64,000 nucleotides of DNA from Planktothricoides sp. SR001 (GTDB lineage Bacteria; Cyanobacteriota; Cyanobacteriia; Cyanobacteriales; Laspinemataceae), in the NCBI RefSeq assembly GCF_001276715.1, contig NZ_LIUQ01000002.1, forward strand, positions 206,093-270,092, written 5' to 3'. The notes under the pieces are model-generated. The model did not search any database. It saw nothing but the letters and a program-made list of their open reading frames with translations, and was not told the origin of the DNA. Within the stretch, counting starts at the first letter, position 1. Each line of letters starts with the position of its first letter. Below, piece by piece: positions 42,803-49,954 of the stretch. The position numbers were made by a program, and so were the translations under genes.

Positions 42803-43432
42803 ATGGATCTCACTCAAACCCAGCTAGATGCTTTGAGTGAACTAATTAATATTGGCTTTGCCAGGGCCGCCAATTCGTTGAGTGAACTCACCGGCGATCG
42901 CGTCTTACTCGATGTGCCGCAGGTTTCCATCCATACCATTGATGAGCTTAGGCCAAAACTGGCCAGCTTTGTGGAGGGAGAAGTGGCCACGGTTCAACAG
43001 ATATTTAACGGACCTGTCTCTGGCAATGCCCTATTATTATTAAATTATGACGGAGCCGTCATGCTCTCAGACTTAATTACCCCAGAGGCTCATATTCATA
43101 GCAAGCGATTGGATACCGCAGCATCAGAAGTGATCACGGAAATTGGCAATATTTTGCTGAATGCCTGTTTAAGCGTATTTGGCAACTTATTACAAATTCA
43201 AATTTCTTTTTCTGTGCCGCGCTTATATCTGGAAGCGATTGATGGCTTAATCCATTCCCTGGTGATTGGCAAGGAAGAAATGCGGTATGCCATGCTCGTT
43301 TACACCGGATTTCGACTCCAAGAAGATGAGGTGAAAGGTTATCTGGTACTGATTTTGAGCGTGGTTTCCTTGGAAAAATTACTGGAAGCGGTGGAACATT
43401 GGGCAGATGTTTCGGTGGAAATTCTGGAATAA
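42803..43432 (+). CDS. CheC-type chemotaxis phosphatase
   Basis: The protein has 209 residues. Two phosphatase-type helices are present: DALSELINIGFARAANSLSE (about 9-28) and SEVITEIGNILLNACL (about 110-125), both with the E-x2-N arrangement that removes phosphate from CheY in the CheC/CheX/FliY family. It lies directly downstream of a CheY-like gene with a 12-bp gap, which fits a dedicated receiver/phosphatase pair. No chemoreceptor or flagellar gene is in the window; cyanobacteria use such modules for twitching or phototaxis. Confidence 0.88.
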   Translation: MDLTQTQLDALSELINIGFARAANSLSELTGDRVLLDVPQVSIHTIDELRPKLASFVEGEVATVQQIFNGPVSGNALLLLNYDGAVMLSDLITPEAHIHSKRLDTAASEVITEIGNILLNACLSVFGNLLQIQISFSVPRLYLEAIDGLIHSLVIGKEEMRYAMLVYTGFRLQEDEVKGYLVLILSVVSLEKLLEAVEHWADVSVEILE

Positions 43433-43534
43433 TGATGAGGACTCCCTGAACACTCGAATGATTTGATCGCGATCGCTCAAAATTTACTGAATCTCCATAA
43501 ATCCCCTTGATCCGACAGCAAAATTACATGAATT

Positions 43535-45913
43535 ATGATGAATGAGAAATTTAACACAAATTACCATCAGGCATTGGAACACTGGCTAGACGCCCTCGCC
43601 GATCAAGGAGTCTTTACCACCGATCCTAACTTGAATATTATCAGTTGGAATCATTGGCTAGAAATCCACAGTGGTTTATCGGCAAGTGAAACCATTGGGC
43701 ATAATTTATTTGAAGTTTATCCCACGTTAGTAAAAAAGGGCATCGAGCGTTTCTATCGTCAAGCCCTCAATGGTCAGGTGGTGATGCTTTCTCAGCGGTT
43801 ACATCGTTATTTGCTACCGATGTCCACTTCAGCGGTGCAACATCAATTATCCTATATGCAGCAGAGTGCTCGCATTGGCCCATTGATCTCAGAATCAAAG
43901 ATTGTGGGCACAATTACGGTGATTCACGACGTGACGGAACGGGTGATTCGAGAAACACAACTCCAAGACCAAATTGAAGAATTAGAACGCACTGATGCGG
44001 TTTTGCGATCGACTCAGGCAAAATTGCAACATTTACTGGCATCCAGTCCGGCAATTTTATATACTTGCCAAGAAAATAATACCGATCAAATTACTTTGCA
44101 TATGACCTTTATCAGTGACAATGTTCTAGAACAATTGGGCTATCAACCAAATCAGTTTATTAATCAACCCAATTTTTATTTTGAACATATTCACCCTGAT
44201 GACACTGAGTTAGTTTTACCAAAAATTTTGCATCTAGGGAAAACCGGACACCAAATTATTGAACATCGATTTTTACACGCTGACTGTAGCTACCGCTGGC
44301 TACGCAATGAAATGAAAGTGATAGACAGTCTGGATGGTAATATCGAGCAAGTCGTCGGCGCTATGTACGACATTACCGATCGCAAAGAAGCCGAAGCCCA
44401 AATAGAAGAACAAGCGGCATTGATCGGAATTGCCAAAGATGCGATTATGGTAAAAGATTTAGAGGATAGAATTTTATTCTGGAATCCTAGCGCCGAAAAA
44501 TTATATGGTTGGAAAGCATCAGAAATTATAGGAGAATATGCCAATAAAAAACTTTCTAGTCAAATTTATGATAATTATTATAAGTTAGCTAAAAAAAATA
44601 CAATTGAGAATGGAGAATGGCAGGGTGAATTACATAAAATTAACAAAAACGGCATGGAAATCATTGTCTCTAGCAGTTGGACATTAGTCAGAGATAGCAA
44701 AAATTATCCGAAATCTATCCTAACGGTAGATACGGATATTACCGAAAAGAAGCTTCTAGAAGCGCAGTTTCTCCGGGTGCAACGTATGGAAAGCATTGGC
44801 ACTTTGGCGAGTGGCATTGCTCACGATCTCAACAATATCTTATCCCCCATTTTAGCTGCCGTTCACCTGTTAAAAATGGATCTCCCAGACGAAAAGCGAG
44901 ATCAAATTTTAACGATGCTGGAAAATAATACGATTCGCGGGGCGGATTTGGTCAAGCAAGTGTTGTCTTTCGCCAAGGGATTAGAAGGTGAACGGACAAT
45001 TATTCAAGTCAGACATATTGTTGAAGAAGTTAGATTAATTGCTGATGAAACCTTTCCCAAAACAATTACTGTGGTCACCAACGTTCCTAGAGAATTGTGG
45101 TTAATTTATGGCGATCCCACTCAACTGCATCAAATTTTGATGAACCTATGCGTAAATGCCCGCGATGCCATGCCGAATGGCGGCACTTTAAAAATTTACG
45201 GGGAAAATGTTTGGATTGATGAAAACTATGCTAAATTAAATTTAGATTCCCTGGTCGGTGCTTATATTTGTATTACGGTAAAAGATACAGGAACGGGAAT
45301 TCATCCCGATCATTTAAATAAAATATTTGAACCTTTTTTTACTACAAAAGAAATTAGTCGAGGCACGGGTTTAGGTCTGTCCACGGTGATGGGAATCGTC
45401 AAAAGCCACGGTGGATTTATTCAGGTGGCCAGTCAACTGGGTGAAGGAACTCAATTTAAAATTTATTTACCCGCCGCACCGGAAAACCATGCCGAAACAA
45501 TTCCAGAAATTGATTTTCCTCAAGGACAGGGTGAGTTAATTCTGCTGGTGGATGATGAGTTGGTGATTTTGGAAATTAGCCAAACTATTTTAGAAACGAA
45601 TAATTATCGAGTGATCACCGCGAAAAACGGGATTGAGGCTTTGGCTCGATATACTCAGTACGGAGAGCAAATTAATCTGGTATTATTAAATATGATGATG
45701 CCGGGGATGGATGGGAAAACGACTTTGAAATACTTACGGAGTATTAGCCCCCATTTGAAAGTTATAGGGGTGAGTGGTTGGCCTTCTCATTTTGAGGATG
45801 ATATGGCAGTTAAACAAGAATTAGTCGGTTTTTTGTCCAAGCCTTATACTAGCCAAGAGTTGTTAAAAATTTTGGATAAAGCTTTGCATTCACCTTCAGA
45901 TATTAGTTCTTAG
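43535..45913 (+). CDS. Hybrid PAS histidine kinase with a degenerate receiver
   Basis: The protein has 792 residues. Order: PAS at about 10-130, PAS/PAC at about 160-290 (EHIHPDDTELV), PAS at about 295-410 (DRILFWNPSAEKLYGWKASEIIG), HisKA with GIAHDLNNILSP near 427, ATPase with NLCVNARDAM (N box), DTGTGIHPD (G1) and GTGLGLSTV (G2), then a C-terminal receiver (about 665-785). In the receiver the acidic pair (LVDDE) and Lys (LSKPY) are kept, but the phosphoacceptor position is Asn719 (VLLNMMMPGMDG). No membrane segments are visible, so it is probably cytoplasmic. It is the third gene of the CheY/CheC cluster, 102 bp downstream. Confidence 0.93.
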   Translation: MMNEKFNTNYHQALEHWLDALADQGVFTTDPNLNIISWNHWLEIHSGLSASETIGHNLFEVYPTLVKKGIERFYRQALNGQVVMLSQRLHRYLLPMSTSAVQHQLSYMQQSARIGPLISESKIVGTITVIHDVTERVIRETQLQDQIEELERTDAVLRSTQAKLQHLLASSPAILYTCQENNTDQITLHMTFISDNVLEQLGYQPNQFINQPNFYFEHIHPDDTELVLPKILHLGKTGHQIIEHRFLHADCSYRWLRNEMKVIDSLDGNIEQVVGAMYDITDRKEAEAQIEEQAALIGIAKDAIMVKDLEDRILFWNPSAEKLYGWKASEIIGEYANKKLSSQIYDNYYKLAKKNTIENGEWQGELHKINKNGMEIIVSSSWTLVRDSKNYPKSILTVDTDITEKKLLEAQFLRVQRMESIGTLASGIAHDLNNILSPILAAVHLLKMDLPDEKRDQILTMLENNTIRGADLVKQVLSFAKGLEGERTIIQVRHIVEEVRLIADETFPKTITVVTNVPRELWLIYGDPTQLHQILMNLCVNARDAMPNGGTLKIYGENVWIDENYAKLNLDSLVGAYICITVKDTGTGIHPDHLNKIFEPFFTTKEISRGTGLGLSTVMGIVKSHGGFIQVASQLGEGTQFKIYLPAAPENHAETIPEIDFPQGQGELILLVDDELVILEISQTILETNNYRVITAKNGIEALARYTQYGEQINLVLLNMMMPGMDGKTTLKYLRSISPHLKVIGVSGWPSHFEDDMAVKQELVGFLSKPYTSQELLKILDKALHSPSDISS

Positions 45914-46230
45914 TTGTTAGTTGTTAGTTGATTTTTTTTGTTGCTAGTTGTTATTTGTTAGTTAACTTTTGTTAGTTTTTTGTTGTTGGTTGTTAGTTCG
46001 GGAGATGTCTGTTAAACAACAAATAACAATCAACAAATAACAATCAACAAATAACAATCAACAATCAACAATCAACAAACAACAAACAACAAACAACAAA
46101 CAACAAACAACAAACAACAAACAACAAACAACAAACAACAAACAACAAACAACAAACAACAAACAACAATCAACAAACAACAAACAACAATCAACAATCA
46201 ACAATCAACAATCAACAATCAACAAATATA
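45914..46230. repeat. Heptamer satellite (AACAAAC/AACAATC) with complementary left arm
   Basis: The left part (45908-46000) has TTAGTTGTTAGTTGTTAG-type units. The right part (46013-46226) has dozens of CAACAAA, CAACAAT and CAAATAA heptamers, with a near-perfect run of CAACAAA at about 46075-46168. The two arms are complementary. It lies between the hybrid kinase and the PSII S4 protein genes. Confidence 0.9.
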
Positions 46231-46248
46231 TTAATAGGGAAAATTAAG

Positions 46249-47028
46249 ATGCTACCCAAAGAAGAACTGTTAAAAGGTATAGAAAATCGAGACTGTGTTG
46301 CCCGCATTATTGACCAAGCAAATCAAGCGATTAAAACTTGGGAGGTGGTGTTGACAGATTTTTTGTCTCCCCCAGAGTTGGCGGATAGTCTAAAGGCTTT
46401 TAAGTCTTTGACGGAGGTTCATTGTGTGAGTTGGGGCGGCTACCCCCAAGCGGAACGCACCCGTTTGGCGATCGCCCGTGAGGAAATTCCCCTTGATGTG
46501 TCACAAGTGCAGGTCTGCGCGTTAGAAATTGCCGGAAATTTTCTGTTTGACACTGCCAGTCACCGGGATTTTCTGGGGGCAATGTTGGGGACGGGAATTG
46601 TCCGGGAAAAAACTGGTGATATTGTTGTTTTGGGCGATCGCGGGGCTCAGGTGATTGTGGTGCCAGAAATGGTGGAGTTTCTGGAAATGGAACTGAAACA
46701 AGTGCGATCGGTGCCGGTGAAAACTCAACGAATTGAGTTGACGGAATTAAATATTAAAGAACCGAAGAAAAAGCAGTTAACCACCGTGGAAGCTTCTACG
46801 AGGTTAGATGCGATCGCCTCAGCGGGGTTTGGGATGTCTCGGAGTAAAATGGTGGATTTTATTAATGCCGGAGACGTGCGAATTAACTGGAAAGAAATCA
46901 CCCAACCCAGCTATCAAGTCAAATCCAATGATTTAATTGCCATTCGCGGCAAAGGACGCCTAGAAGTCGGGGAAATTACCGTCACCAAAAAAGGCAGATA
47001 TCGAGTAGATTTAACGCGATATATATAA
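46249..47028 (+). CDS. Photosystem II S4 domain protein (YlmH-like)
   Basis: The protein has 259 residues. The N-terminal YlmH-type domain (about 1-150: CVSWGGYPQAERTRLAIAREE, HRDFLGAMLGTGIVREKTGDIV) is followed by a C-terminal S4 RNA-binding domain (about 182-245: RLDAIASAGFGMSRSKMVDFINAGDVRINW). Cyanobacterial and plastid members are annotated as PSII S4-domain proteins. YlmH in other bacteria binds the ribosome/tRNA and helps rescue stalled ribosomes. Which role applies here is not shown by sequence. Confidence 0.93.
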   Translation: MLPKEELLKGIENRDCVARIIDQANQAIKTWEVVLTDFLSPPELADSLKAFKSLTEVHCVSWGGYPQAERTRLAIAREEIPLDVSQVQVCALEIAGNFLFDTASHRDFLGAMLGTGIVREKTGDIVVLGDRGAQVIVVPEMVEFLEMELKQVRSVPVKTQRIELTELNIKEPKKKQLTTVEASTRLDAIASAGFGMSRSKMVDFINAGDVRINWKEITQPSYQVKSNDLIAIRGKGRLEVGEITVTKKGRYRVDLTRYI

Positions 47029-47035
47029 TTCTATT

Positions 47036-47220
47036 TGTAGGTTGGGTAGAACGAAGTGAAACCCAACACTTGCGAGGAAAGAGGAAAGAGCATGCATAGG
47101 AAAGAGGAAAGAGTGAAGAGTGGAGAGTGGAGATTTCAATTTTCACTCTTCTACGAACCTTTATTCTCTCTCCTCTATTCTCTCTCCTCCGTTGGGTTTC
47201 GTACCTCAACCCAACCTACA
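47036..47220. mobile_element. MITE-like element with TGTAGGTTGGGT inverted ends
   Basis: The 12-bp ends TGTAGGTTGGGT (47036-47047) and ACCCAACCTACA (47209-47220) are perfect inverted repeats; with gaps, similarity extends about 30 bp (GAAACCCAAC / GTTGGGTTTC). The interior consists of GAGGAAAGAG and CTCTCCTC runs that can pair. It is 185 bp long with no coding capacity. Confidence 0.8.
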
Positions 47221-47241
47221 ATTTTAGGCTCATCCCTGACC

Positions 47242-47712
47242 TCAATTTGGGGCTAACCACTTTTGACCATTTAACCGTTGAATCACGCCAAATAACATCA
47301 AGTCCAGAGTAATCTTGCGCTCATCAATCAAAAACGGCTCCAAGGTACTGGGTTTAGCACCGACATCAGAACAAGAAAACCCTCTAGGGCCAGAAATATC
47401 CGCTTTGGGGAAATAGAGATTAAATTGACGTTTGCCATTGTTCCAGCGACCAATCACCTGCCAGCATTCGGAGTTGGCACCCAGACCAGACATAGGAAAT
47501 TTTTGTTTTTCCAACATCACCTCAATATCGTCCAGACCTTCTTTGACCAAAGCTGCTTTTAAGGCTGGCAGATAGTCTTGATGCATAAAATCGGCAAAGG
47601 GCTTATCTTCTGGCTTGGGGGCTTTGGCTTTGGCTGCATCGGCTTTGGCTGCTTCCGGTTTGGCTTTGGCTGCGGGTTTGGCTTCTGTGTTTGCTGCTTG
47701 CTCTTCGCTCAT
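47242..47712 (-). CDS. DUF2996 family protein
   Basis: The protein has 156 residues. An Ala/Lys/Pro-rich low-complexity N-terminus (about 1-38, KAKPEAAKADAAKAK) precedes a compact conserved domain (FMHQDYLPALKAALVKEGL, CWQVIGRWNNGKRQFNLYFPKADI, GFSCSDVGAKPSTLEPF). The family is typical of cyanobacteria and plastids; function is unknown to me. No membrane segment or signal is visible. Confidence 0.85.
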   Translation of the reverse strand: MSEEQAANTEAKPAAKAKPEAAKADAAKAKAPKPEDKPFADFMHQDYLPALKAALVKEGLDDIEVMLEKQKFPMSGLGANSECWQVIGRWNNGKRQFNLYFPKADISGPRGFSCSDVGAKPSTLEPFLIDERKITLDLMLFGVIQRLNGQKWLAPN

Positions 47713-47845
47713 AAATCGATCCTTCTATGGTTTGAGTAATGGGTGGTTAGCGATCCAAAAAAACAGACTTTTTGCCACCTGTACGAATTTAATCACAATC
47801 CTACTAACATTTTTAGCGGGCAATTTTAGCCTATCCATAAAAAAG

Positions 47846-47883
47846 AAAGGATGAAGGCTTCTGTAGTTAACCCCTCATCCTTT
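47846..47883 (-). terminator. Terminator of the 47902 gene
   Basis: AAAGGATGA (47846-47854) pairs with TCATCCTTT (47875-47883). On the minus strand the hairpin is followed by TTCTTTTTTA. It lies 19 bp after the stop of the minus-strand gene. Confidence 0.8.
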
Positions 47884-47901
47884 CGGTTGGCATCAATGGG
47901 A

Positions 47902-48789
47902 TTAGATTTCCGCGATCGCGCGTTCGATCAGCCGCCGCGCTAAAGTTTGGATCCCGGTATGCTCATAATAGTTGGTAGTCATATCCAGGAATGCCGCCAC
48001 ATAGTCCAGCTTGTCATCGGCAATTTCCACATAGCCTTGTAAGCTGCTGAGGACTGATTGGGGGGTTAAACTCCGTTCTCCGACAAAATTGCTCATCCAA
48101 TCAGACACGGAAGAAAAGCTTTCGCCGATAAAACTCAACTTACTACTGGCATTATTTCCGGGAATTAGAGTGCTCACGGACTTAAAGGAACCATTCTCCT
48201 CAAGTTCTTTCGGGCTTAAACTTTCAATGGTGGATAATCCTTTTTGGATAAAGTCGGGGCCGAGGGGAATTAACCCATCCAGGCAAACTAAGGCCGCCAT
48301 TCGCATAATCGACTCACCGCCATAGTCTGCTAACGAGGCGAGAAAGTCCCCAATGCTATCGCCGGGAATGCCGTTAATTTGACAGAAAGCTACCAATTCC
48401 ACGACTAATTTCATTACTAAGTCAATGGTTTGCGCTTTGTCTGCTTTGGGGGTGAGTTTGTTTAAAAAGCCGAGAAAGCTGATATCTTCACCAATTTTAT
48501 TGGCCATTGCCGCAGTACCGAGGGCGGAACCGGCGCTATCAATGGTTTGGTAAAGCCAGAGGGCGCGTTGGTAGCCTTCGTTTTTGTCGTTGAACAGATA
48601 GATGGCCCGATCGCCTACTTGTTGGATAATCTCTGGGTCGTCTTCCCCGGTTACTTGCCGAATGGTATTTTCAAAGCCCACCAGGTTGTTCCACTGACCG
48701 GGAACCACAAAGTCAAGGGCGCGGAGGACTTTGACCGTCATATTATTGGTTGGTAGCTGATCCACCAATTCAAAAATCGGTTTACTCAT
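47902..48789 (-). CDS. Conserved hypothetical protein, all-helical
   Basis: The protein has 295 residues. It is predicted to be mainly helical, with no catalytic motif, signal or membrane helix that I can see. Visible landmarks are VLRALDFVVPGQWNNLVGFENTIRQVTGEDD (as two adjacent stretches) and a C-terminal TTNYYEHTGIQTLARRLIERA. It starts 57 bp downstream of a lipoprotein gene on the same strand and ends at a terminator, so the two may be an operon. I do not recognise the family. Confidence 0.8.
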   Translation of the reverse strand: MSKPIFELVDQLPTNNMTVKVLRALDFVVPGQWNNLVGFENTIRQVTGEDDPEIIQQVGDRAIYLFNDKNEGYQRALWLYQTIDSAGSALGTAAMANKIGEDISFLGFLNKLTPKADKAQTIDLVMKLVVELVAFCQINGIPGDSIGDFLASLADYGGESIMRMAALVCLDGLIPLGPDFIQKGLSTIESLSPKELEENGSFKSVSTLIPGNNASSKLSFIGESFSSVSDWMSNFVGERSLTPQSVLSSLQGYVEIADDKLDYVAAFLDMTTNYYEHTGIQTLARRLIERAIAEI

Positions 48790-48846
48790 GGAAAGACTCC
48801 TATTTGAAGATTACTAAGTTTGGATTTTGTCTGGAATAGACAAGGA

Positions 48847-49353
48847 TTATTTAAGTCTAGATAAACCACTGAGATTAAATTCTGAAATCCACTTTTCGCG
48901 ATCGCTTGGTGACAAAGAACTCGATTGCACTTTTACTTGATAACGGTCAGCCACCAACACTGAAGTCATAGTTTTTCCTTGTTCTGCTGCTGGATAACCG
49001 CCAATTTTTTTCGTGCTGCTGGCAAATTTTTTCACCGCATCCGGTGTATCAATTGTATCAGTAATCGAGAGCTTGGCTACGCTTTGGCCGCCTTTTTTCA
49101 AATCGGCGATCGCGGCTCCTTTTTTCTCCTGTTCATAGACCAAGCTATATTCCCCACTGGGTTTAGGAAAAAACTTATTAAATTCTCCTCCTTTAACTTG
49201 TTTTTTCACCGCTTGATTACGCGGTTGGGTGGTACTTTCTTTTTGGGCAGTATCCCACTTTGTGGTCTTGGTTTCCGCACAAGCGCCCACGAGTAGCAGC
49301 AACGTGAGCATCACGGAAAGGACTATTTTTCGGCTATTTTTTGATAAAATCAT
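48847..49353 (-). CDS. Putative lipoprotein
   Basis: The protein has 168 residues. A lipoprotein signal peptide ends with a lipobox LLLVGAC (Cys25), so the mature protein is probably lipid-anchored. A K/T/Q-rich linker follows, and a domain from about 55 (FNKFFPKPSGEYSLVYEQEKKGAAIADL...) that ends in EKWISEFNLSGLSRLK. No enzyme motif is visible. It precedes the 47902 gene on the same strand. Confidence 0.85.
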   Translation of the reverse strand: MILSKNSRKIVLSVMLTLLLLVGACAETKTTKWDTAQKESTTQPRNQAVKKQVKGGEFNKFFPKPSGEYSLVYEQEKKGAAIADLKKGGQSVAKLSITDTIDTPDAVKKFASSTKKIGGYPAAEQGKTMTSVLVADRYQVKVQSSSLSPSDREKWISEFNLSGLSRLK

Positions 49354-49443
49354 TGGAGTTTCCTAATCTAAAATGAAATGTTTTCTCAAGTTTCTAGATA
49401 GCCTAATTATCTCTAACTGGCTCTAAAACTGGCTCTAACAGGC

Positions 49444-49508
49444 AGAAACCGGGTTTCTTTAGCAAATCTCTGTAATCCCACCAAAATTCTCATAGAAACC
49501 CTGTTTCT
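49444..49508. repeat. Solitary REPIN-like doublet
   Basis: G form at 49444-49458 and near-C form (one mismatch) at 49494-49508, again 50 bp apart. The spacer (TTAGCAAATCTCTGTAATCC...) is related to that of arrays A and B, 38 kb away. Confidence 0.9.
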
Positions 49509-49655
49509 AATAAAATCACCCCGACTTCATTATAGTGAAATTATTTTTACCCGCAACTATTCACCGACCCGGATATTTTTTGAGTGAGTAAAAACAACTA
49601 TTAAATCGGTTTTCTGTTGAATAGACCACAGATATTTAGTAGGGGCGAAGCATTC

Positions 49656-49685
49656 TGTAGGGGCGAATGGCCATTCGCCCCTACA
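49656..49685. repeat. 30-bp perfect palindrome without loop
   Basis: TGTAGGGGCGAATGG is followed directly by its reverse complement. A partial copy (AGTAGGGGCGAAGCATTC) precedes it. It lies in the 600-bp gap between the lipoprotein and PP2C genes, which also carries two copies of AAACCGCTGTAAA (about 49748 and 49820). Confidence 0.85.
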
Positions 49686-49954
49686 ATACTGAAAATATTA
49701 AATTAAATACCGCTTGGGCTTCGCCCCAGCGTGGTTCAGTAATCTGAAAACCGCTGTAAAAGCAGAGATTTAATCCAAGATCACGCCCTAACCGAGATTT
49801 GTGGTCTATTCAGTAAAAAAACCGCTGTAAATATGCGAGTAATGCAATAAAATCTCAGTTATTCACTTTTACCTTTAGGATTGGCTGGTTTATTGGTTTG
49901 TTTTTCTGGGGAAGTTGTTGGTTCGCCTTCAGTTGTAGGACTTTCTGCAGTTGG

